A stretch of DNA of 64,000 nt. Origin: Chitinophaga caseinilytica. Lineage in GTDB: Bacteria > Bacteroidota > Bacteroidia > Chitinophagales > Chitinophagaceae. Below the pieces are notes generated by a model, which had not been told where the DNA came from, made no database searches, and saw nothing but the letters and a program-made list of their open reading frames with translations. The position numbers and the translations under genes were made by a program. Positions 53,320-61,205 of this stretch are shown in pieces. The first letter of the stretch is position 1. Every line of letters starts with the position of its first letter. The stretch spans positions 4,075,001 to 4,139,000 of the forward strand of contig NZ_CP150096.1 in the NCBI RefSeq assembly GCF_038396765.1, given 5' to 3'.

Positions 53320-54309
53320 TTACAAACCGAGATGGAATTTCAATTCTGCCGCCGCGTGCAAAATCAGCGAGCGGGTTTCGGGGAGATGGGCCAGCCCGTT
53401 GAGCATGCCCCAATCGTGAATGACGCCGTTGTACCGGATGGTGGTGCAGGGAACGCCGGCGTCTGACAACTTCCGGCCGTAAGCTTCGCCTTCGCTGCGC
53501 AGGATGTCGTTTTCCGCCACCTGGATAAGCGTGGGCGGGAGGCCTTTCAGCTGGTTGGATGTGGCTTGCAGGGGAGAAGCGTAGGGCTCCAGTCGCTGGG
53601 CATCGTTCGTGGTATATAAACCCCACATCCATTGCATGAGCGACGCGGTGAGGAATCTTTGCTCCCCATACCTGCGCCAGGATTTGGTGTCGAAATCCGC
53701 ATTGGTGACGGGCCACATAAGTACCTGGCATTTCAACCGGGGTGCGCCTTTCTCGTTGCACCGGATCGCCGTAACGGCGCTCATATTGCCGCCTACGCTG
53801 TTGCCCACGATGGCGATGTTGGAACCGTCGATCCCGATTTCCCTGCCGTTTTCGGCCAGCCATTGCGTAGCAGCGAAAATTTCGTCGATGGCGCGGGGAT
53901 AATGCTCATCGGGCGTGGGCGTGTAGTTCACGAACACCGCTGCGGCGCCGGAATGCACGACGAGGTCGCGCACGAGGCGCTGATGCGTGGGAAAATCGCC
54001 CAATACCCAACCGCCGCCGTGGATGAACAGGAAGCCGGGGAGGAGCGGGGCGGCGCCGTCGGGCTTCACGATGTGGAGCAGCAGCGTGTAGTCGCCCGCG
54101 GTGATGGTCTTTTCCGCGACGCTTACGCCGGACAGGTCAACTTTTACCGATTTTTGCGCATCCACGAGGACTTTGCGCGCATCCGGAACGGAAAGGCTTT
54201 CCACGGGTTTTCCGCCGGGGGCGTTGAGGATGTCCAGGAATTTTTTGACTTCGGGGGTCAGGTGCGGGTCGGCAGTGTAATCGACCGCCTTATCGTTTTT
54301 ATGACTCAT
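53320..54309 (-). CDS. Alpha/beta hydrolase, HSL (lipase/esterase) type
   Basis: A 329-residue serine hydrolase of the hormone-sensitive-lipase (alpha/beta hydrolase fold-3) group. The oxyanion motif is HGGGWVLGDF, the nucleophile lies in VGNSVGGNMS, and the acid and base lie in AENDILRSEGE and VIHDWGMLN. It has no clear signal peptide and a long N-terminal cap region. It probably cleaves short-chain esters. The start at 54309 was chosen because the open frame before it is not protein-like. Confidence 0.91.
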   Translation of the reverse strand: MSHKNDKAVDYTADPHLTPEVKKFLDILNAPGGKPVESLSVPDARKVLVDAQKSVKVDLSGVSVAEKTITAGDYTLLLHIVKPDGAAPLLPGFLFIHGGGWVLGDFPTHQRLVRDLVVHSGAAAVFVNYTPTPDEHYPRAIDEIFAATQWLAENGREIGIDGSNIAIVGNSVGGNMSAVTAIRCNEKGAPRLKCQVLMWPVTNADFDTKSWRRYGEQRFLTASLMQWMWGLYTTNDAQRLEPYASPLQATSNQLKGLPPTLIQVAENDILRSEGEAYGRKLSDAGVPCTTIRYNGVIHDWGMLNGLAHLPETRSLILHAAAELKFHLGL

Positions 54310-54484
54310 GGTGAAAGATGGTTTGGGAGTTGGGAATCGAAATGTGTGCCGGGTAATTAACAGCTTGAAACTGAAATAGTTTGATGGGCGGGATAGATTT
54401 CCGGGGGATGCGGCCCCGAGGGGGCGTGGCGGCGGCCGGTCATTCCGCGAAATGCCGTGGCGGCGCCTCACACGAAAGTTTCTT

Positions 54485-54512
54485 TTTGATTGGAAGTTGC
54501 TGATTATCTTTG
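54485..54512 (+). promoter_or_regulatory. Bacteroidota promoter (TTTTG ... TATCTTTG)
   Basis: A -33 TTG (54486-54488), a 16-base spacer and TATCTTTG (54505-54512) match the Bacteroidota consensus, 47 bases ahead of the ATG at 54559. Confidence 0.6.
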
Positions 54513-54558
54513 CGGAACGTTTGACCCGCTTGAATGTTCAACAAATAATCCCGTACAT

Positions 54559-56190
54559 ATGAAATGTTTCTTAACCAGCCTGCTTATGCTGGTACAATTG
54601 GCAGCTTTCCCGCAATTCAAGGAAATAGCCACCAGTAAATCGTTCCAGGAGCCGGAAGATGGCTTCGCCCGCATCATCCAGATGAAGAATGGAAATACCG
54701 TGCTGGCCGTCATCGATCTCAAAAAAGGGATCGACATTAAGATTTACGACGAAAAACATAAACAGAAGGTCGCCAAAAACATCCGTCCCAAATTCGGCAG
54801 GCTGAAAGCCGGCAATGTGGAAGCCATGTTCGAGATCAAAGGGAACGTGGTGTTCCTCGTCCGCGAAATCCAGGACAAAACGCCCGTGCTGCACCGGCTC
54901 GTGGTAGATGGTGAGAAAGGCAATATTATTAATGAGGAAACGATCGGCGAACTGAAGAAGATGAATATGGGACATGGGTATGCCATGGCTTTCGGAGGCG
55001 TTGCGATGCCTGATTTCTATTCGGAAAAAGACCCGAACAGCGATCAGTACGCCGTAGCCCTGTTCAACAGCTTCGAAAGCGACCGTAGCAAACGCCTGGA
55101 ACTGGTGATATATGACGGCGACCATAAAGAGCTGGCCCGTGCATTCTATAAATCACCGGAAGAAAAGTACAAGTATATCAATTATATGGACATGACCTTC
55201 GTAGGCAATACGGTCTATTGCCTGGGTTATGCACGTAATACCCGTGCCAGCGGCGGAAAGGAGAACACGGTAATCATGGCCGAACTGAAGGCGGGAGACG
55301 CCGAAGTGAAGCTGACGGAACTGAAGTTCACCCACGACCAGGACCTCAAAAAAGGCATGCTGCGCTACAATGCCACTACCAACAAGATCATGCTCCTCGC
55401 ATTCGCGCCCTATAAAAACAGCGACGGCCGCGGCGAGCTCTGGCTTTTCCATATGGACCCCGCCAGGCTGACCGCCAAAGAGCACGATGAAATCTATCCT
55501 ATCGCCATCCAGAACAAGGCCACGGCCGTTTTCGGACGGAGGGAGAAGTTTACCGGTACCCCGGTAAACATGTTCGTATATAAAGACGGCAGCTATACCA
55601 TTGCCATGGAGGAGATCCGCCAGGTGACACATACGTCCATGAGCACGCCCGTTGCAGGCGCCAATGGGTCTTTCAGCATGAGAGGCGGTTCCAGCAGGAC
55701 CTACACCGTAGTGGAACACCTCGGCCTGATGCATTACACCGCCGATCGCAAGCTGGCCAACAGCTGGTACCTGCCTAAAGATCATCACATGTGGTCTGCT
55801 CACCCGCCCACCTTCTACCACCGCCAGCGCGAAGGCCGCGCCGTGGTGTTGAACGACGGCGACCAATACAAGACCTTTACGCTGCTGCGCTCCAAAGGCA
55901 AGGAATTTGTGCTGTACAACGACGTGGAGGAGAATGACAAACGTATCGAGAAAGGGAAGGACCCCCAACAGGTCAAAGGCCTCAAGGCCTGCGATGCGTT
56001 CTACTTCCCCCTGGAAAAAGAAATGATCCCCGCCCGGACGTTCCTTTTTGGTGAAAGCACCGGCCGCAAAGACCATCGCCTGGCGCTGACGCCCATTTCT
56101 GACTTCAACGAAGACCAGAATATTTTTGTGACCCTTCGCCTCGATATCCACCAGGCCAAGCAGGTACATCTCGTTTGGATGGAACCTTGA
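54559..56190 (+). CDS. Large secreted protein of unknown function
   Basis: A 543-residue exported protein (signal about 1-17, AAFPQ). The sequence is mostly short beta-strands separated by charged loops, with repeats of the type LVIYDGDHKELARAF, KIYDEKHKQKVAKN and WLFHMDPARLTAKEHD; this could be a beta-propeller but I do not recognise the family. It has no metal or catalytic motif that I can name. It is monocistronic, with a good promoter and a strong terminator, so it is a real and probably well expressed gene. Confidence 0.78.
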   Translation: MKCFLTSLLMLVQLAAFPQFKEIATSKSFQEPEDGFARIIQMKNGNTVLAVIDLKKGIDIKIYDEKHKQKVAKNIRPKFGRLKAGNVEAMFEIKGNVVFLVREIQDKTPVLHRLVVDGEKGNIINEETIGELKKMNMGHGYAMAFGGVAMPDFYSEKDPNSDQYAVALFNSFESDRSKRLELVIYDGDHKELARAFYKSPEEKYKYINYMDMTFVGNTVYCLGYARNTRASGGKENTVIMAELKAGDAEVKLTELKFTHDQDLKKGMLRYNATTNKIMLLAFAPYKNSDGRGELWLFHMDPARLTAKEHDEIYPIAIQNKATAVFGRREKFTGTPVNMFVYKDGSYTIAMEEIRQVTHTSMSTPVAGANGSFSMRGGSSRTYTVVEHLGLMHYTADRKLANSWYLPKDHHMWSAHPPTFYHRQREGRAVVLNDGDQYKTFTLLRSKGKEFVLYNDVEENDKRIEKGKDPQQVKGLKACDAFYFPLEKEMIPARTFLFGESTGRKDHRLALTPISDFNEDQNIFVTLRLDIHQAKQVHLVWMEP

Positions 56191-56222
56191 TCCGGTAAGG
56201 ATTTCAGGAGTGAAGAATAACG

Positions 56223-56261
56223 AAAAAGACCGGCAGACGTACGTTTCGCCGGTCTTTTTTT
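56223..56261 (+). terminator. Terminator of the large unknown gene
   Basis: AAAAAGACCGGC ... GCCGGTCTTTTT, with a 13-base loop, then T7 (56255-56261). Confidence 0.85.
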
Positions 56262-56490
56262 ATTTGTGGGAAACTATTTCCGCACCTCGGAAAACAAGGT
56301 CTATGTTTTGCAGAAAAGATTATCTATTTTTATTTCAGCAGCTACAGTGTGGACGAAATTTCCCACCTGTGGCCCTGTCAAAATGTCTATTGTGAAAAAG
56401 TTAACCGATTAATTTTCAAATATTTAAATATTCACCCCAACATTCAGGCCTACTATTTGTTATTAAACGAACAACACAACGCTGAACCTT

Positions 56491-56760
56491 ATGATACACG
56501 AGCAGTATACCATTATCCGCAACCTAATCTGGGAAAACAAAATCACGACGTATCAGGAGTTATACCTTGCAGTTCCGCTGCATGAGCTCAGCCGCGACAC
56601 CCATATTTCGGAATCGCAGCTGCGCGAATGGTTTACGGACATCGGCAGTGTTTCTGTCGAAGACGTCAAGCAGTTGTCGGAACTGCTGGAAATACCGGAA
56701 TATCGCATGATGCGCATTATTGTAGCCACGCAGCGATTGCAGCAGTCACAGCTGAATTAG
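56491..56760 (+). CDS. Small helical protein, possibly DNA-binding
   Basis: An 89-residue all-helical protein: HEQYTIIRNLIWENKITTY, ELSRDTHISESQLREWFTD and EDVKQLSELLEIPEYRMMR. The middle part has the shape of a helix-turn-helix (ISESQLREWF), but no known family fits well. It follows a 230-base AT-rich gap (56262-56490) in which I see no gene, and a terminator lies just past its stop. It might be a small regulator. Confidence 0.6.
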   Translation: MIHEQYTIIRNLIWENKITTYQELYLAVPLHELSRDTHISESQLREWFTDIGSVSVEDVKQLSELLEIPEYRMMRIIVATQRLQQSQLN

Positions 56761-56771
56761 CCAATAAAATT

Positions 56772-56811
56772 GAACGGGCCGGGATGATCTCCCGGCCCGT
56801 TCGTATTTTTG
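56772..56811 (+). terminator. Terminator overlapping a -7 element for uvrA
   Basis: GAACGGGCCGGGA, loop TGATC, TCCCGGCCCGTTC (56772-56802), then GTATTTTTG. The last part contains TATTTTTG (56804-56811), a match to TAnnTTTG, 18 bases ahead of the uvrA-like ATG. Confidence 0.7.
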
Positions 56812-56828
56812 CGGTGAATACATTAGAT

Positions 56829-59335
56829 ATGGCTCATCATCATACACCGAAACCCGGGTTCGTGACCGTCCGCGGCGCAAGGGAACACAACCTCAAAAAC
56901 GTAGACCTCGAAATCCCGCGGGATGCGCTCGTGGTTTTCACCGGCGTTTCGGGGTCGGGGAAATCTTCCCTGGCATTTGGCACACTGTACGCCGAGGCGC
57001 AAAGGCGTTATCTCGAATCTGTGTCCCCCTACGCCAGGCGGCTCTTTCACCAGCTGTCCGTTCCCGACGTAGATGAAATCGACGGCCTGCCTCCCGCAGT
57101 AGCCCTCCAGCAACAGCGCGGCGCGCCCACCACACGCTCGTCGGTCGGCAGCGTCACTACCCTCGGCAACCTGCTCCGCATGCTATACTCCCGCGCCGGG
57201 GAATACCCCCGCCATCAGCCCATCATCCACGCGGAAGCGTTTTCCCCCAACACCCCCGAAGGGGCTTGCCCCACCTGCCATGGCATGGGCATGACATATG
57301 ACGCCACCGAAGCCTCCATGGTCCCCGACCCCTCGCTCACGATCCGCGAGCGCGCCATCGCCGCATGGCCACAGGCATGGTACGGCCAAAACCTCCGCGA
57401 TATCCTCGTCACGTTGGGGTATGATGTCGACAAGCCCTGGAAAGACCTTCCCCAAAAGACCCGCGACTGGATCCTCTTCACCGAAGATCAGCCCACTGCG
57501 CCCGTATACGCCGGTTTTACGCCGGAAGAAACGAAACGGGCCGTGAAGCAAAAAATGGAACCCAGCTACATGGGCACTTTCAGCGGCGCCAGGCGCTACC
57601 TGCTGCATACATTTTCCAATACGCAAAGCGCGATGATGAAAAAACGCGTGCAGCAATACATGGTAAGCGCGCCTTGTCCCACCTGCAAAGGCAAGCGCCT
57701 CCGCAAGGAATCGCTGTCGGTGAAATTCGCAGGGCGCGACATCGCCGAAATCGCCCATCTTTCCCTCGAAAAGCTCGCGGAAACGCTCGCGCCGTTCGCC
57801 AGCAATAAAAAAAGGCCGATCCCGCGCACCCGGAGCGCAATATCGTGGCGCAGCGCATCACGGCAGACATTTGCGCCCGCCTGCAAGTGCTGCTGGATCT
57901 CGGCCTGGGCTACCTGACGCCCGACCGCAGCACGCCTACGCTGTCTCCCGGAGAATTGCAGCGCCTGCGCCTCGCTACGCAGGTGAGGAGCAATCTTTTC
58001 GGCGTGGTATATGTGCTGGACGAGCCTTCCGCCGGTTTGCACCCTGCTGACACGGAGGCGCTACTGCGCGCTCTCAAAGGCCTCAAAGCCTCCGGGAACA
58101 CGCTTTTCGTAGTGGAACACGAAACCGACGTTATCCGCGAGGCCGACTGGATCGTTGACGTAGGCCCGGCCGCGGGCTCCAACGGCGGAGAAATCCTCTA
58201 CAGCGGCGATCCCCAGGGGCTCGAAAGCGTACAAGGCTCCGTGACGCGCAATTACCTGTTCGGCCGGCAGTCCATCCCCGAAAGACCGGCATATACACCG
58301 AAGGATTGGTTGCAGCTGAAAGGCATCTCCCGCAACAACCTCCATGGCCTCGACGCCGCCTTTCCCCTTGGCCTGCTCACTGCGGTGACGGGGATTTCCG
58401 GTTCGGGGAAGTCGAGCCTCGTGAGCCAGGCGCTCGTGGAGCTGGTGGCAGACGCATTGGGCCACGCGCCGGAAACGGAGCACGAAGAAACGCCGCAGGC
58501 GCAAGGCCCGGCCGGCGGGCAGATCGCCTCCGGCATGGAGCACATCGCCCGGCTCGTACAGGTGAACCAGGCGCCCATCGGGCGAACGCCGCGCTCCAAC
58601 CTGGCCACGTATACCGGATTGTTCGATCACGTCCGGAAGATTTTCGCGGAAACGCCCATGGCGCGCAGCCGTAAATACGACGCCGGCCGCTTCTCCTTCA
58701 ATGTGGCCAAAGGCCGCTGCAAAACATGCGAGGGTGAGGGGTTCGTGATGGTCGAACTGCTGTTCCTGCCCAGCGTCTATTCGCCTTGTCCCACCTGCCA
58801 CGGCGCACGGTACAATGAAAAAACGCTGGAAGTAACTTACCGCGATAAGAACATCGCCGAAGTGCTGGGGCTGACGGTTGACAAGGCGCATGCGTTCTTC
58901 GCCGGGGACGATAGCGTGCAGCGCCCGTTGGCGGTGCTCCGGGATGTAGGACTGGGATATCTGCGCCTGGGCCAGCCGGCAACGGAACTTTCCGGGGGTG
59001 AGGCGCAACGCATCAAGCTGGCGACGGAATTGCAGCGCACGGGCAAGGGGAATACGCTGTACGTGCTGGACGAGCCCACAACCGGGCTGCACCCTTCAGA
59101 CGTAGACAAGCTCATGTTACAATTGGAAAGGCTCGTGGCGGCGGGGAACACGGTGATCGTGGTGGAGCACGATATGCGGGTGATCGCCGGGGCGGATTGG
59201 GTGATCGATATGGGGCCGGGCGCGGGCGAGAAAGGAGGGAACATTGTGGCGGAAGGGCCACCGTCGACCGTAGCGGATTCCCCAAAAAGCAAAACCGCAC
59301 CTTACCTGTCCGCATTCATCGCTTCCATGCAATAG
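56829..59335 (+). pseudogene. Short UvrA-like excinuclease ATPase, apparent 1-base frameshift
   Basis: An UvrA-family ABC ATPase, 835 residues if repaired, shorter than the classic ~940. The first half starts [10 protein letters not shown] at 56829, with Walker [12 protein letters not shown] and zinc pairs CPTCHG and CPTCKG. The second half, in another frame, has signature LSPGELQRLRLATQ, Walker B VYVLDEPSAGLHP, then a second set: [19 protein letters not shown] and CPTCHGAR, LSGGEAQRIKLATEL, LYVLDEPTTGLHPSD. The frames meet at A7 (57807-57813); eight A residues would join them. No uvrB or uvrC is near. The length fits the UvrA2/drug-linked subgroup rather than the core repair protein. Confidence 0.87.
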
Positions 59336-59471
59336 TAACGGTACTTTTTATCGATGCCAATCATCCTGATGCGGGACGAATGTGCTATGTGTTGTGAAAT
59401 CCGCCGTTGTGGAGGGTTTTGGACATATGATCATTTTAACTTTTTGTTAAAAGCCCGACCGTTGATCCTCT

Positions 59472-59506
59472 TTTGATAGGTTTTACAACCGCGTTGTATA
59501 TTTTTG
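59472..59506 (+). promoter_or_regulatory. Bacteroidota promoter (TTTG ... TATTTTTG)
   Basis: TTTG (59472-59475), 23-base spacer, TATTTTTG (59499-59506). It lies 28 bases ahead of the ATG at 59534. Confidence 0.6.
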
Positions 59507-59533
59507 CAGTTGGATGAATTGTATCGCATACTC

Positions 59534-59929
59534 ATGAGGATCAACAGAAAAATATTGTTCTTACTGTTTCTTGTTTGTATCCAGCACCTCGCGGGATTCG
59601 TTATTCCGGCGCACGCCGGCGTGATGCCCGTAGACGTGCACATGATCGAAATCGATCTGCAGCCCGAAGTAGAAGTGCCGTCGGCTTTCCTGATCAACAA
59701 TCTGGAAGACGACGATGCCAGCGTTCGGGCGAAGCAATCGCGCCGCCGTGGAAGATATTACCTTAGCGCTGCTTCCAAACAATTCAACTTTACGCAACAG
59801 GCGGCGCCGGACCAGACAGACAGGACTTTCCGGCCGGAAATGGAGGAGAAGAAGACAGGCGTTTACCTTCAACAAGACGCCTTCCTCCCGGCTTATTACA
59901 ATTTCCTCTTCCGGTTCACGCTATTCTGA
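59534..59929 (+). CDS. Hypothetical exported protein
   Basis: A 131-residue protein with a signal peptide or membrane anchor (about 6-24) and a basic/acidic mature part with an Arg-rich patch (KQSRRRGRYYLS). It ends with an aromatic stretch, YYNFLFRFTLF, unusual for a soluble protein. I do not recognise a family. It precedes the RND efflux genes but is separated from them by its own terminator. Confidence 0.6.
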   Translation: MRINRKILFLLFLVCIQHLAGFVIPAHAGVMPVDVHMIEIDLQPEVEVPSAFLINNLEDDDASVRAKQSRRRGRYYLSAASKQFNFTQQAAPDQTDRTFRPEMEEKKTGVYLQQDAFLPAYYNFLFRFTLF

Positions 59930-60008
59930 GCCATTCCTTCCCCTGACTTTACGACATTGATCACACCCGCGCCCGCCATGGGCGCCAGTTCTGCATTTTC
60001 CTAAACGC

Positions 60009-60046
60009 GGCCGGAAACGTACGTTCCTCCGGCCCCATAAATCTTT
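60009..60046 (+). terminator. Hairpin and T-tract before the efflux operon
   Basis: GGCCGG ... CCGGCC stem with an inner AACGTACGTT palindrome, followed by ATCTTTTTT. It ends the transcript of the unknown exported protein, 11 bases before the efflux adaptor ATG. Confidence 0.6.
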
Positions 60047-60056
60047 TTTACCTATT

Positions 60057-61172
60057 ATGCACCAGATAACAGGAGGCATCGCTATTGCCCTTGTAGCCGC
60101 GTCTTTGACCGGCTGCGTCACCAAAGGAGATTCCGGCAACAAAGAAAACGACCTGCAATCGTTCCCCGTCCTCAAGCTCGAAAAAACGGACACCGTCCTT
60201 CACCGCCATTATGTGGCCGATATCCAGGCCGTGCGCAACGTAGACGTAAGGGCCCGCATCAACGGGTTTCTCAATAAAATATATGTAGACGAAGGCCAGC
60301 AGGTGAAAAAAGGCCAACTGCTCTTCAGCCTTAACGACGAAGAGCGCCGCGCCGAACTGGCCCGCGCCAAAGCGGCACTCAGCAGCGCCATCGCCGAAGC
60401 GAAGGCCGCCAGCCTCGAAGTGGACCGCGTCAACATCCTCGTCACCAAAAAAGTGATCTCCGCCTCCGAACTGGAAGTAGCCCAGGCCAAACTCGCCGCG
60501 TTCAACGCCAGGATCGAAGAAGCCCGCTCCGCCGAGTTCAACGCGGCCACACAGTTGTCGTACACGAGCATCCGCGCGCCGTTCGACGGGTTCATCGACC
60601 GGATCCCCCTTAAAACAGGCAGCTTCGTGAGCGAAGGGAACCTCCTCACCACCGTGTCCGACATCCACGAAGTGTACGCTTACTTCAATGTGTCCGAAAC
60701 CGAATACCTCGAGTTCATCCGCAGCGGCAGCGACGCCCGCCGGAGCGTATCGCTCGTGCTGGCCGATGGTTCGGATTACCATCACGACGGCCATGTGGAA
60801 ACCGTGGAAAGCGAGTTCGAGGAAAATACGGGGTCTATCGCTTTCAGGGCGCGCTTCCCCAACCCGCAACAGGTGCTCAAACACGGCGCCAGCGGGAAGG
60901 TGACGCTCACCAACCGGATCGATAGCTGCCTGCTGCTGCCACAGAAAGCGGTGTTCGAGATGCAGGACAAAAACTATGTATACGTGCTGGAAACGGACAA
61001 TACGGTGAAGATGCGCGCATTTGAGCCGGGAGCGCGGATTTCGCATTCCTATCTCGTGAATGCGGGCCTGAAGGCCGGCGAAAAGATCGTTTTCGAAGGC
61101 GTCCGCAATCTGCGGGAAGGCATGAAGATCAGTCCCAAACTCATGGCTACCGGCCAGGTGAAGGCTTTGTAA
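60057..61172 (+). CDS. RND efflux periplasmic adaptor (MFP) lipoprotein
   Basis: A 371-residue membrane-fusion protein of the AcrA/MexA type, anchored by a lipobox (AASLTGC, C20). The order is: barrel-sandwich half 1 with RARINGFLNKIYVDEGQQVKKG (about 55-76); an alpha-hairpin (about 88-155); half 2 with YTSIRAPFDGFIDRIPLKTG; a beta-barrel domain with VSDIHEVYAYFNVSE; and a membrane-proximal part. It links the inner-membrane pump encoded 33 bases downstream to an outer-membrane channel, not present in this window. Confidence 0.94.
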   Translation: MHQITGGIAIALVAASLTGCVTKGDSGNKENDLQSFPVLKLEKTDTVLHRHYVADIQAVRNVDVRARINGFLNKIYVDEGQQVKKGQLLFSLNDEERRAELARAKAALSSAIAEAKAASLEVDRVNILVTKKVISASELEVAQAKLAAFNARIEEARSAEFNAATQLSYTSIRAPFDGFIDRIPLKTGSFVSEGNLLTTVSDIHEVYAYFNVSETEYLEFIRSGSDARRSVSLVLADGSDYHHDGHVETVESEFEENTGSIAFRARFPNPQQVLKHGASGKVTLTNRIDSCLLLPQKAVFEMQDKNYVYVLETDNTVKMRAFEPGARISHSYLVNAGLKAGEKIVFEGVRNLREGMKISPKLMATGQVKAL

Positions 61173-61205
61173 GACAGATTGAATCGTAACCAGAAACCAA
61201 ACGTA

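Noticed and set aside
56266..56366. GTGGGAAA and TTTCCCAC as a long-range inverted repeat
   Set aside because: Only 8 bases, 85 bases apart; expected by chance in a window of this size.
56235..60025. ACGTACGT palindrome in two terminator loops (56238 and 60018 regions)
   Set aside because: Two occurrences in loop positions do not support an operator site; they fall within hairpins that already have a role.
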